A DNA stretch of 64,000 bases from positions 1-64,000 of the forward strand of contig JASLLL010000005.1 in the NCBI GenBank assembly GCA_030747075.1, read 5' to 3'. The position numbers and the translations under genes are program-made. This DNA comes from Gemmatimonadota bacterium. GTDB taxonomy: Bacteria > ARS69. Under the pieces are notes generated by a model that did no database searches, had not been told where the DNA came from, and was given only the letters and a program-made list of their open reading frames with translations. This document shows, in pieces, positions 10,357-18,477 of the stretch; the first letter of the stretch is position 1, and every line of letters begins with the position of its first letter.

Positions 10357-10464
10357 GCGGACCACCCGGGACGGAGGAGAATGAGAAACCAGTGATGACT
10401 CTTTGAACGCCCCGAGTCGCCGGAGCGCCACGCGCAAGACGGATCCCGGCTGTCGCCGACCGCC

Positions 10465-11811
10465 CTACTCTGCGGACTGCCGCCGATCCAGGAAGCCGGT
10501 ATCGTAGCATCCCTGCACGAAAGCGTCCTCCTCCAGAATCTCGGCCAAAAGAGGGACGGTCGTCTTCACTCCCTCCAGCGAGAACTCATCCAGAGCACGC
10601 TTCATCCGCGCGATGGCTTCGGCGCGGTCTCTCCCATGAGCCAGCACTTTGGCCACCAGTGAATCATAATAGGGCGGAATGTCCGCGCCGGAGTCCATGT
10701 GAGTATCCACTCGGATTCCCGGGCCTCCGGGAAGGTGCAGGTGCTCTACATGTCCCGGACAGGGTGTGAAGTCCCTCGCCGGGTCCTCCGCGTTCACGCG
10801 ACACTCGATGGCGTGCCCTTCCACGCGCACCTCATCCTGCGTGAACGAGAGCGGTTCCCCTCCGGCCACAAGGATGCTCTCCTTGATGAGATCCCGCCCC
10901 GTGATCAGCTCCGTCACGGGATGCTCCACCTGGATTCTCGCGTTCATCTCCATGAAGTAGAACCCGCCCTCCGCATCCACGAGGAACTCGACGGTCCCGG
11001 CGCCTGCATAGCCCACCTTGCGCCCACCGTCTGCAGCAGCCTGGCACAACCGCTGACGAGTCTCCTCACTCACTGCCGGGCTGGGGCCCTCTTCAATGAG
11101 CTTCTGGTGTCGACGCTGAATGGAACACTCCCGTTCATACAGATGGACGACATTCCCGTGTGTGTCGCCGAGAATCTGCACCTCTACATGGCGCGGGTCC
11201 ACGGCCAGCTTCTCCGCATACATGTCTCCGTTCCCGAAAGCCGCCTGCGACTCTGTGGAAGCGGACACGAACGCCGACTCCACCTGGTCCCTCTCGTATA
11301 CCCGACGCATCCCTCGGCCGCCGCCACCCGCCGACGCCTTCAGGATGATCGGGAGGCCGATCTCGTCGGCGGCACGCAGTGCGGCTTCCACATCAGGAAG
11401 AACCCCATCGGAACCCGGGAGCACCGGAACACCCGCAGCGGCCATCGTCTCGCGTGCGAGTGCTTTGTCTCCGAGGGCGCGCATGACCTCGGGAGAGGGC
11501 CCGATAAATGTAAGTCCGCAGGACGCACAGATCTCCGCGAAACGCGCGTTCTCCGCAAGAAACCCGTACCCCGGGTGGATCGCGTCACAGTCGGTGATCT
11601 CCGCAGCACTCAAGATGCGCGGGACATTCAGATAGCTCTCCTGCGCAGACGGCGGACCGATGCAGACATCTTCGTCCGCAAGGCGTACATGGAGCGCGTC
11701 CTGATCCGCTTCCGAATGCACCGCCACCGTCGCAATGTCGAGCTCACGACAAGCGCGGACAATCCGGACCGCAATCTCTCCCCGGTTCGCCACGAGGATC
11801 TTTCGAATCAT
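10465..11811 (-). CDS. accC: Acetyl-CoA carboxylase, biotin carboxylase subunit
   Basis: Carboxylates biotin on AccB using ATP and bicarbonate, the first step of fatty-acid synthesis. The length of 448 aa is standard. The N-terminus [20 protein letters not shown], the ATP-grasp glycine loop [11 protein letters not shown], and the [13 protein letters not shown] segment of the active site are all visible. Its partner accB lies just upstream, but a pilT gene sits between the two, which is unusual. After the stop there is a 108-nt gap to ftsK with no convincing terminator. Confidence 0.97.
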   Translation of the reverse strand: MIRKILVANRGEIAVRIVRACRELDIATVAVHSEADQDALHVRLADEDVCIGPPSAQESYLNVPRILSAAEITDCDAIHPGYGFLAENARFAEICASCGLTFIGPSPEVMRALGDKALARETMAAAGVPVLPGSDGVLPDVEAALRAADEIGLPIILKASAGGGGRGMRRVYERDQVESAFVSASTESQAAFGNGDMYAEKLAVDPRHVEVQILGDTHGNVVHLYERECSIQRRHQKLIEEGPSPAVSEETRQRLCQAAADGGRKVGYAGAGTVEFLVDAEGGFYFMEMNARIQVEHPVTELITGRDLIKESILVAGGEPLSFTQDEVRVEGHAIECRVNAEDPARDFTPCPGHVEHLHLPGGPGIRVDTHMDSGADIPPYYDSLVAKVLAHGRDRAEAIARMKRALDEFSLEGVKTTVPLLAEILEEDAFVQGCYDTGFLDRRQSAE

Positions 11812-11850
11812 TGCAGAGCACCGTCCCGGGTTGTGCGCCGCAGACAGACA

Positions 11851-12978
11851 TCAGGAGGGGATCTTCTCTCCCGGACCGCTTTCGAACATGTCCCACGCTC
11901 CGCCCGAGGAACCCTCAATGCCGCGTGCCTTGAGAGCAAACTCGTCCGGACTCGTCGCATGTGCCAGCGCGTCCTCGTACGAGATCACCTCCTCCTTGAG
12001 CAGCCGCATCAACGACTGGTCAAAGGTCTGCATCCCGTACTGGTGACACCCCTCCCGAATAGCCTGCCGGATGGCGCAGGTCTTTTCCGGGTCGATGATA
12101 TACTCCTGAATCGCCGGCGTGCATAGCATGACTTCCACTGCCGGAACCCTTCCCTTCCCCTCCGATCGGGGAATCAGCCGCAGGGAGACAATCGCGTTCA
12201 GACAGGAAGCCGTGAGAAGGCGGATTTCGCGGTGCTGATGCGTCGGGAAGAAGGAGACCACCCGCTCGATTGTTCGCGCTGCGTCCGGCGTATGGAGAGT
12301 CGAGAGCACGAGGTGCCCCGTGTTGGCGGCAGTGATCGCGAGTTCCATCGTCTCGCGATCCCGGATCTCCCCGACCATGATGACATCGGGGTCCTGCCGG
12401 AGCGCGTGCCGAAGCGCCGCCGCAAAGGACTTCGTGTCGGTCCCCACCTCGCGCTGCGCGACCAGCCCCCGCCCGCGCGAATGCAGAAACTCGATGGGGT
12501 CCTCCACCGTCACGATCTTCGCGTTGCGCTCATGATTCACCACCTGGATCATCGACGCCAGCGTCGTCGACTTCCCTGAACCGGTTGCGCCCGTGACCAG
12601 CACCAATCCGCTCGAACTTCGCGCAATGCCCGGAATCGCATCCGGAAGCAACAAGTCCTCCGGCGTAGGAACATCAAACGGGACAAATCGAAAGACCATC
12701 GCCAGAGTTCCGCGCTGCCTGCTGACATTGGCGCGGAACCGCCCGAGGCCTGGAACGCCGAACCCGAAGTCGATCTCCTGAGTCTCTTCAAACTCAGCAC
12801 GCTGCTCGACGCTCAGCACGCAGTCGGCCAGTTCGACCATGGCCTCCGGCGTCAATGCCGCGTCGTCCATAGGCTGCAGGCACCCGTCGATTCTGAATGT
12901 CGGTGGGAATCCCGCAAAGATATGCAGGTCCGACGCATTGCGCCGCATCATCTCTTCCAGAACTTTGCGGAGTTCCAT
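11851..12978 (-). CDS. pilT: Type IV pilus retraction ATPase, PilT/PilU family
   Basis: Hexameric cytoplasmic motor that depolymerises type IV pili for twitching motility. The 375-aa protein has the N-terminal PAS-like domain, Walker A GATGSGKST (residues 130-138), the Asp box VTVEDPIEFLH, Walker B DVIMVGEIRD and the His box STLHTPDAA. A C-terminal AIRQAIREG segment corresponds to the PilT AIRNLIRE motif needed for retraction. No other pilus gene is in the window. It lies between accB and accC, and its SD is buried in a perfect hairpin (12979-13012). PilU cannot be excluded from sequence alone. Confidence 0.92.
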   Translation of the reverse strand: MELRKVLEEMMRRNASDLHIFAGFPPTFRIDGCLQPMDDAALTPEAMVELADCVLSVEQRAEFEETQEIDFGFGVPGLGRFRANVSRQRGTLAMVFRFVPFDVPTPEDLLLPDAIPGIARSSSGLVLVTGATGSGKSTTLASMIQVVNHERNAKIVTVEDPIEFLHSRGRGLVAQREVGTDTKSFAAALRHALRQDPDVIMVGEIRDRETMELAITAANTGHLVLSTLHTPDAARTIERVVSFFPTHQHREIRLLTASCLNAIVSLRLIPRSEGKGRVPAVEVMLCTPAIQEYIIDPEKTCAIRQAIREGCHQYGMQTFDQSLMRLLKEEVISYEDALAHATSPDEFALKARGIEGSSGGAWDMFESGPGEKIPS

Positions 12979-13012
12979 TCCGTCCTCCCGCAGATGCCTG
13001 CGGGAGGACGGA
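12979..13012 (-). promoter_or_regulatory. Perfect 15-bp hairpin filling the accB-pilT gap and hiding the pilT ribosome site
   Basis: Arms at 12979-12993 and 12998-13012 are exact inverted repeats around a 4-nt loop. The spacer consists of this hairpin only: the accB stop ends at 13013 and the pilT ATG begins at 12978. On the coding strand the 3' arm contains GGGAGG, five bases before the ATG, so the SD is paired in the folded RNA. There is no U-run, so a simple terminator is unlikely. Inference: pilT translation depends on ribosomes finishing accB, or the stem stabilises or attenuates the mRNA. Confidence 0.85.
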
Positions 13013-13471
13013 TCAGGCCGGTGAAACCAGGAAGATCTCCTGTCCGAACTCCACCGGTTGTCCATTCTCCACGCAGATTCGCTCGACCCGTCCGGACACC
13101 TCGGACTGGATCTCGTTCATCAGTTTCATGGCCTCCACAATGCAGACCACCTGCCCGACGGACACCATGTCACCCGGCGCGACATACGCCTTCGCGCCCG
13201 GCGCGGGGGCTTCGTAGTAGGTGCCCACCATCGGTGCCACAATCCGAAGGAGTCCGGCGTCCGGATTCGCCTCCGGCGGAGCGTCCACCTCCTCGGCGAC
13301 GGGAGCGGTCACGGTCGCCACCGTCGCAGGGGCGGAGGCCGCCTGTACCGGAGCAGCCGGAGCGTTCCGGCGAGTGATCCTGACCCGCCCGAAGGGTCTC
13401 TCGACCTCCAGTTCGTCGATGTCACTTTCTTCGACCATGCGGATCAACCGCTTGAGTCTGCCCTCATCCAT
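13013..13471 (-). CDS. accB: Acetyl-CoA carboxylase biotin carboxyl carrier protein
   Basis: Carries biotin between the biotin carboxylase and the carboxyltransferase of acetyl-CoA carboxylase. The 152-aa protein has an N-terminal helical region, an Ala/Pro/Val-rich linker (about residues 40-75) and the C-terminal biotinyl domain with the EAMKLM biotinylation motif. ATG 13471 begins MDEGRLKRLIRMVEES, matching the usual BCCP start. The same frame is open further upstream but without similarity. It lies directly downstream of efp, a common pairing. Confidence 0.96.
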   Translation of the reverse strand: MDEGRLKRLIRMVEESDIDELEVERPFGRVRITRRNAPAAPVQAASAPATVATVTAPVAEEVDAPPEANPDAGLLRIVAPMVGTYYEAPAPGAKAYVAPGDMVSVGQVVCIVEAMKLMNEIQSEVSGRVERICVENGQPVEFGQEIFLVSPA

Positions 13472-13514
13472 CTTCACCGTTCCTTGTCGATGCCTGCGTT
13501 CATTGTCGGCGACC

Positions 13515-14078
13515 TCAGCCCTTGACTCTCTCCACATAGCTCCGATTGCGTGTGTCGACTTTCAGGCGATCTCCCACTTCGATGAAGAGAGGCACATTCA
13601 CGACCGCACCGGTCTCCAGCTTAGCCGGTTTGGCGCCGCCCTGCGCGGTGTCACCGCGCACGCCGGGATCCGTCTCGGTGACTTCGAGTTCCACGAAGTT
13701 CGGAACTTCCGCCGTCACCGCACTTCCGTCCCGCAGGAGCACCGTGACAATCTCATTCTCGCTCAGAAACTGCGCCGACTCACCCAGAAGAGCCACATCC
13801 AGAGCCATCTGCTCAAAAGTCTCCTGATCCATCACATGGAGCAGGTTCCCCTCGCGATACAGAAACTGCAGGGCCTTCCGGTCCAGACGAATCTCCTCGA
13901 CCTTCTCTCCCGCCCGCCAGGTCTTTTCGACGACCGCACCCGTGCGCACATTCTTGAGTTTCGAGCGGACGAACGCGCCGCCCTTGCCGGGCTTCACATG
14001 CAGGAACTCCACGACAATCATGAGATTGCCGTTCATCACCACCGTCATACCGTTACGAAAGTCATTGGTCGTTGTCAT
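13515..14078 (-). CDS. efp: Translation elongation factor P
   Basis: Binds the ribosome E site and rescues stalling at polyproline. The 187-aa protein has the three-domain EF-P layout, with the KOW-like N-terminal domain carrying KPGKGGAF. The lysine aligned with the modified residue of E. coli EF-P is K32. No modification enzyme (EpmA/EpmB, EarP) is encoded in this window. It overlaps aroQ by ATGA (14075-14078). The aroQ-efp-accB-accC order is widely conserved; here only pilT breaks it. Confidence 0.97.
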   Translation of the reverse strand: MTTTNDFRNGMTVVMNGNLMIVVEFLHVKPGKGGAFVRSKLKNVRTGAVVEKTWRAGEKVEEIRLDRKALQFLYREGNLLHVMDQETFEQMALDVALLGESAQFLSENEIVTVLLRDGSAVTAEVPNFVELEVTETDPGVRGDTAQGGAKPAKLETGAVVNVPLFIEVGDRLKVDTRNRSYVERVKG

Positions 14079-14569
14079 CGGCTCTCCCGCCCACCCGGGG
14101 CGATCGTGGGGAGCGAAGCCCCCTCCAGCAGGTCCACCAGCGCATCCAGGGCATAGCAGGCCCCACCCGCGCCCAGTCCGGATATCGTGCCCGTCACCAC
14201 ATCGGAGATCAGCGATTCACGACGGAAGTCCTCTCGCGCATGGATGTTGCTGATGTGGACCTCTACGACCGGGACGCTCAGCGCGAGAAGCGCATCACGA
14301 ATGGCCACCGAGGTATGGGTGTACCCCCCCGGATTGATCACGACCCCATCCACCTTCCCCAAGGCTCCACCCAGAGCATCCACGATCTCACCTTCATGAT
14401 TGGAGCTGAACCACTCCAAGTCGACCTCGCGCCGCGCCGCTCCCGACTCCATTGCCGTTCGAATCTCAGCCAGGGTCACACTACCGTAGACGGAAGGTTC
14501 GCGCTTTCCCAACAACTCCAGGTTGGCGCCATGAACGACGAGGATGCGTCGGCGGGGCTGCTCCGTCAC
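14075..14569 (-). CDS. aroQ: 3-dehydroquinate dehydratase, type II
   Basis: Converts 3-dehydroquinate to 3-dehydroshikimate in the shikimate pathway. The 164-aa protein is slightly longer than the usual ~145-150 because of a short C-terminal tail. The family signature is clear: LVVHGANLELLGKREPSVYG near the N-terminus, INPGGYTHTSVAIRDAL in the middle, and EVHISNIHAREDFRRES with the catalytic His region. The start is GTG at 14569, sharing GTGA with the preceding TPR gene. aroB, which makes its substrate, lies two genes upstream. Confidence 0.96.
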   Translation of the reverse strand: MTEQPRRRILVVHGANLELLGKREPSVYGSVTLAEIRTAMESGAARREVDLEWFSSNHEGEIVDALGGALGKVDGVVINPGGYTHTSVAIRDALLALSVPVVEVHISNIHAREDFRRESLISDVVTGTISGLGAGGACYALDALVDLLEGASLPTIAPGGRESR

Positions 14570-15204
14570 GAGGGCTCTCCCTCCGCCGTGTCCCTGGAGC
14601 GCAGCTCCTGGATGCGCATCCGAAGATCTTCCCGATCCGGGTACTCCCGGACCACCGCTTCGTAGATCTCCAGCGCCTTTCCGTCAAAGCCCTGTCGCTC
14701 CAGTATCCCCGCGAGCGTCCCGGAATAGAGCGGAGTCGGCAGAGCGTCTTCCAACTCTTTCTCCGTCAGTGCCGCTTCGGGCTCCGCCTCCGCCTCGGTT
14801 CGACCGCTCGGCGAGGGGGCAACGCACCTGGCCCGACCGGAACCGGGCTCCGACACGAGCCGGGCGTTGTCCGGATCCAGCGCAAGTGCTTCTTCATGGA
14901 TGCGGCGGCGGTCTTCTCCCCGCCCGGCCTCGTCGTAACACCAACCGAGAAGAACTCGCCCGGAGATGGTGTCCGCGTTGCCGCTCACCAGCTCTTCCAG
15001 CAGTTCCATCGCCCGCTCCAGCCGACCGCTCATCCAGTTGGCCTCGGCCACCTTGACGACATTTCTCGCCGACGAATCCTCCGCAAGCGAAGACTCAAGA
15101 TCCGGCAAGGCCCGGTTGAGTCCCGGGAGAATGGGCGGTACGGGACGCAAGTGGTCCACCTCAGCGGCTTCGAAGGAACTCAACGGCCGCCTCAGCGGCC
15201 CCAT
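14566..15204 (-). CDS. TPR-containing protein, function unknown
   Basis: A protein of up to 212 aa, not assigned to a named family. A segment from about residue 45 to 115 (MSGRLERAMELLEEL, then LGWCYDEAGRGEDRRRIHEEAL ending LDPDN) reads like two tetratricopeptide repeats. A second helical pair near the C-terminus (LAGILERQGFDGKALEIYE, VVREYPDREDLRMRI) is another TPR-like unit. The middle is rich in Glu and Pro. ATG 15204 overlaps the end of aroB by 44 bases; GTG 15159, just past the aroB stop, is an alternative start. Coupled by GTGA to aroQ. Probably a scaffold or adaptor protein. Confidence 0.7.
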   Translation of the reverse strand: MGPLRRPLSSFEAAEVDHLRPVPPILPGLNRALPDLESSLAEDSSARNVVKVAEANWMSGRLERAMELLEELVSGNADTISGRVLLGWCYDEAGRGEDRRRIHEEALALDPDNARLVSEPGSGRARCVAPSPSGRTEAEAEPEAALTEKELEDALPTPLYSGTLAGILERQGFDGKALEIYEAVVREYPDREDLRMRIQELRSRDTAEGEPS

Positions 15205-16243
15205 CCGGGAGATTCTCAGCGACGCTAACGGCCTGCACTCCCGCTGTCAACTGGTAGCGATCTCTACCGCCCCTGCGCTTCTTGTCGACACGAGTCCGGG
15301 CCACGACGGCCTTCGAATCCAGTCTCTCATCGCGAACCGGAAGCCCGAGCCGTGCCAGAAGTGACACCATCCGATCCAGGTCCCGCGATGCGCATCTTCC
15401 CGTTTCCACCGAGAGATAGAGCGCTGCCACCAGCCCCAGCGACACGGCCTCGCCATGCAGCAGTCGTCCCCGGGCCTCCGTTTCAATCGCGTGCCCCAGC
15501 GTGTGGCCGAAGTTGAGGACTTCCCGGGGTCCGGATTCCCGTTCATCGCGGGCCACGACGGCGGCCTTCACCCGGATGCAGCGCTCGACGATCTCCTCAA
15601 GCCCCGGATGTGGCGCGCGCGCCGGTGGATTCGCCTCCAGAAGATCCAGCAACTCCCCGTCGCCCAGCCAGGCTGTCTTCACGACCTCCGCCATCCCGGA
15701 TCGGAACTCTCTCTCGGGGAGTGTCTCCAGAAAGAGGGTGTCGCAGACCACACCTCCCGGCTGATGGAACACCCCCACCAGGTTCTTCCCGCCAGGTAGA
15801 TTGACGCCGGTCTTTCCGCCCACCGAAGCGTCCACCTGCGCGAGGAGAGTCGTGGGCACGAGCAGGTGCTTCATCCCGCGGAAAAGAACGCCCGCAACAA
15901 AGCCCGCCAGATCCGTTGCCGCGCCTCCTCCAAAACCGAGGATCAAGTCCCCGCGGTCCATCCCACCGTCCACCAGTTCCCCGCAGACGCGCTCCGCTTC
16001 GGCCAGCGTCTTGCACGACTCCCCGGATGACAGCGTCACGCGGAGGACGGCTTCGCCCCCGATCGCGTCCTGGAGCATCTCCCCGTGAAGCGCATGCACC
16101 GCCGAGTCCGACACCAGCGCGACTCTTCCCGCCCCGGCGGCCTCCACCGCACCGCGCAGCCACGCCACGCACTCCCCGTGCCCGATGACTACCTCATAGG
16201 TTCGCCCGCCAAGAGGTACCGCCACTCGCCGGCTCTCGTTCAA
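15161..16243 (-). CDS. aroB: 3-dehydroquinate synthase
   Basis: NAD- and metal-dependent cyclase converting DAHP to 3-dehydroquinate. The 360-aa protein shows GGGAATDLAGFVAGVLFRG, PTTLLAQVDASVGGKTGVNL and the metal-binding region NFGHTLGHAIE. The start is a TTG at 16243 that shares TTGA with the stop of the preceding lipoprotein gene. GGGAGGG lies about five bases upstream, so this rare start is well supported, and an ORF extended upstream lacks similarity. Together with aroQ here and aroF/aroA at 49814-52140 it covers much of the shikimate pathway. Confidence 0.95.
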   Translation of the reverse strand: MNESRRVAVPLGGRTYEVVIGHGECVAWLRGAVEAAGAGRVALVSDSAVHALHGEMLQDAIGGEAVLRVTLSSGESCKTLAEAERVCGELVDGGMDRGDLILGFGGGAATDLAGFVAGVLFRGMKHLLVPTTLLAQVDASVGGKTGVNLPGGKNLVGVFHQPGGVVCDTLFLETLPEREFRSGMAEVVKTAWLGDGELLDLLEANPPARAPHPGLEEIVERCIRVKAAVVARDERESGPREVLNFGHTLGHAIETEARGRLLHGEAVSLGLVAALYLSVETGRCASRDLDRMVSLLARLGLPVRDERLDSKAVVARTRVDKKRRGGRDRYQLTAGVQAVSVAENLPDGAAEAAVEFLRSR

Positions 16244-17262
16244 GAGGACCCTCCCTTCCGGCTCACGCGCTCCGGCACACATCCACACTGGAACGACTGC
16301 GCGACCGCTTCCAGCGTTCGCATGAGGGGTCGCTTGTCGCGATCCGGCGCGTAGACACACAGGTCCACCAGGTAGGTTCGGTCATCCTCCGCGCACCAGA
16401 ACGACCAGCTCTCGAACGGCCCCCCGATCACATACCGGTCGTTCTCCCACAGCCCCTCCAGGCGGACTCCGTCCGGTGCGCCCGGCATCTTCCCATGACT
16501 GGCGACCGACCGTCCCTCGACCACCTGGTCCCCCTCATAGAAACGATCCACCAGAAGGCTCCTTCGAGCCAGCCACTCTTGAGGCGTGCGATCCACGCGT
16601 CCCTCCTCCCACGACACGAACATCTGGCACACCGGCGCGTCCCTCCAGATTCGCACGAAGGACTCTTCCGCATACCGATCGTCCACGACCCAGTCCGATG
16701 CCAGGCGAACCCCCCACCCCCACCGCTCCACCATGGCCCTTCTTGCACCCGCAGTCGCGCCGGCCCGGAAAAGGTTCGTGTGAAGGAGCGTGCAGGCAGC
16801 CTCTTCGACCCTCTCGACGAATGCGTCTTCTTCTTCCTGCAGTTGCGAAAGAAGCACCGCACCCTCCCCCGAATAGACCAACAGAATCTGCCCGGCGGAG
16901 AAGGGTTCCGTCACAATCCAAAGCCCCGGAAAGGCGGTGGGTACGGGTTCTCCGCCCGCCTGTCGCAGGAGGGCGCGGAGAGGCTCGTCCTCCGGTGTCC
17001 CCACCGCGAACAGAATCTTGCGTGTTCGGTAGAAGGAGACATCGGCGTAGCTCTCGGAGACGGTCTGGAAGAGCGGTTCCCGGCGAAGGTAGAGAACCTC
17101 ACGCGAGAGAACCCGCGCGACGCGATCACCCAGCGCGCGACTCTTCTCCGTGGAGAAGACGATGATCTCGTAGCCCGGACCGACTGCGGGGATGCGCTTG
17201 CCGTCCGAACACCCCGTCAGGGCGCAGAGAGTGGTCAGCATCATCGCAAGAGGCACCTTCAT
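16240..17262 (-). CDS. DUF4837-like lipoprotein
   Basis: Probable membrane-anchored lipoprotein of unknown function, 340 aa. ATG 17262 gives a lipoprotein signal MKVPLAMMLTTLCALTGC with Cys at residue 18. The pattern resembles DUF4837, a family best known from Bacteroidota: GYEIIVFSTEK after the signal, ESYADVSFYRTRKILFAV, RWGWGVRLASDWVV in the middle, and a C-terminal GPFESWSFWCAEDDRT followed by VYAPDRDKR. The domain call is by eye. It is the first gene after a clear promoter (17304-17332) and is coupled to aroB by TTGA; the biological link to aroB is unknown. Confidence 0.75.
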   Translation of the reverse strand: MKVPLAMMLTTLCALTGCSDGKRIPAVGPGYEIIVFSTEKSRALGDRVARVLSREVLYLRREPLFQTVSESYADVSFYRTRKILFAVGTPEDEPLRALLRQAGGEPVPTAFPGLWIVTEPFSAGQILLVYSGEGAVLLSQLQEEEDAFVERVEEAACTLLHTNLFRAGATAGARRAMVERWGWGVRLASDWVVDDRYAEESFVRIWRDAPVCQMFVSWEEGRVDRTPQEWLARRSLLVDRFYEGDQVVEGRSVASHGKMPGAPDGVRLEGLWENDRYVIGGPFESWSFWCAEDDRTYLVDLCVYAPDRDKRPLMRTLEAVAQSFQCGCVPERVSRKGGSS

Positions 17263-17303
17263 TGGGAACTCCCCGCATCGGCAGGACGCAATCACACCGG
17301 TAC

Positions 17304-17332
17304 AGGCTAGCCTGCAGACGAAGAGGGGTCAA
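17304..17332 (-). promoter_or_regulatory. Sigma-70-type promoter for the DUF4837-aroB-aroQ-efp-accB-pilT-accC operon
   Basis: On the minus strand TTGACC (17332-17327) is followed by a 17-base spacer and TAGCCT (17309-17304). The -35 overlaps the stop of the preceding HtrA-like gene. Transcription would begin near 17297, leaving a leader of about 35 nt before ATG 17262. The -10 lies inside the perfect 12-bp palindrome CAGGCTAGCCTG (17303-17314), which could be a repressor site; that part is inference. Confidence 0.7.
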
Positions 17333-18477
17333 CGAGGCGAAACGCGCGCGGCGGCCATGGGCCGACGGCGTGCCGCCTCTTCCGCAAGAGAGTCCGGGGC
17401 GGCCTCGACTCGGGGAACGCGAGTGGCCTCTCCCAACTCCAGCGTGACGAAGTGTTCCACGCCCTGGCGCAGGAAGGCGATGTCCATCGGAACCCCCGGA
17501 CGCGATCCGCACACGAGGCCGCAGAGGTCGCGCGGGCCGCCCACTTCCACATCCCCGAACCGGATCACCACATCTCCGCGAGCCAGCCCCGCCCGATGCG
17601 CGGGGCCGCCCTCCACCACCCGCAGGATGCACGCACCGCCCTCGCCCGAAGCCTCCCCGGGGAGCAACACGCCCAGGTAGCCGCGGCGGACTCGTCCGAA
17701 CTCCCGCAGATCCTCCCAGGCACGACGGCAGGTTTCGGCAGGCAATACGAATCCCACGCACTTCTCTCCCTCGCGCAGGCCGGGATGCAGGATGCGCCCC
17801 CGGTGCATCGCAGGCGCCACGCCCGTGACCATTCCAAGCAGGCGCCCTTGCGCATCGATGACCGCGCCTCCCATGTCTCCCGGGAGAATGGACGCCCGGA
17901 CGCGCACCACCCGTGTGGGGATTCCGCCCGCCGAGATGGCCACCGGCTCTCCAAGAATGCCGCGAGCCGCAGAGAAGTTGCGCCCCTGCGTGTTTCCCAT
18001 CACAAGGCAGGGTTCGCCGGGCGTGCGCTCTGTGCGCGTCACGACATCCGGAAGATCCCGGACGCTCTCCAGTCCCTCCGGAACCTCCAGCAGGACGACA
18101 TCCAGCAGCGGATCCCGACCGACCACGCGTGCGTAGTACATTCGGCCCGCATGGTCCAGAATCTCCACATCCTGGGCCGCGCCCACCACCGAGAAGGTCG
18201 ACAGCAGGTACTTTCCGCCACCCACATAGGTCGCGCATCCGACCCGACGGCATACGCGAAGCACTTCCGCGCTCTTCATGGCTGCGTCCAAGTGGACTCG
18301 GGGGGCCTCTCGCTCCCCGATCACGAGGAAGACCCGTCGCTCCCAGTCTGCGGGGATTGCGCCAGCGGTCTGGCTTGCCCCCGCCTTCACGACGAACGCG
18401 AGGCTCACCGCAAACGCCAGAAGCGCAACCCGCGCCGCAGGCTGCCTAGAACGCAAGGATCGTGGGTGCGACGGCAT
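17329..18477 (-). CDS. HtrA/DegP-like PDZ protein lacking catalytic His and Ser (pseudoprotease)
   Basis: A 382-aa protein with a signal-peptide-like start (hydrophobic residues 16-33), a trypsin-like fold and one C-terminal PDZ domain (about residues 285-370, GYLGVLLPGEA and GPAHRAGLARGDVVIRFGD). Against the HtrA consensus, the TNxHVV His is replaced in LLSTFSVV (S96), the Asp survives in DPLLD (D126), and the GNSGG Ser is replaced in GDMGG (M202). Two of three catalytic residues are therefore missing. It is third in an operon with an ECF sigma factor and its anti-sigma factor, overlapping the latter by 32 bases. Likely a non-proteolytic sensor or adaptor in the envelope (inference). Confidence 0.85.
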   Translation of the reverse strand: MPSHPRSLRSRQPAARVALLAFAVSLAFVVKAGASQTAGAIPADWERRVFLVIGEREAPRVHLDAAMKSAEVLRVCRRVGCATYVGGGKYLLSTFSVVGAAQDVEILDHAGRMYYARVVGRDPLLDVVLLEVPEGLESVRDLPDVVTRTERTPGEPCLVMGNTQGRNFSAARGILGEPVAISAGGIPTRVVRVRASILPGDMGGAVIDAQGRLLGMVTGVAPAMHRGRILHPGLREGEKCVGFVLPAETCRRAWEDLREFGRVRRGYLGVLLPGEASGEGGACILRVVEGGPAHRAGLARGDVVIRFGDVEVGGPRDLCGLVCGSRPGVPMDIAFLRQGVEHFVTLELGEATRVPRVEAAPDSLAEEAARRRPMAAARVSPR

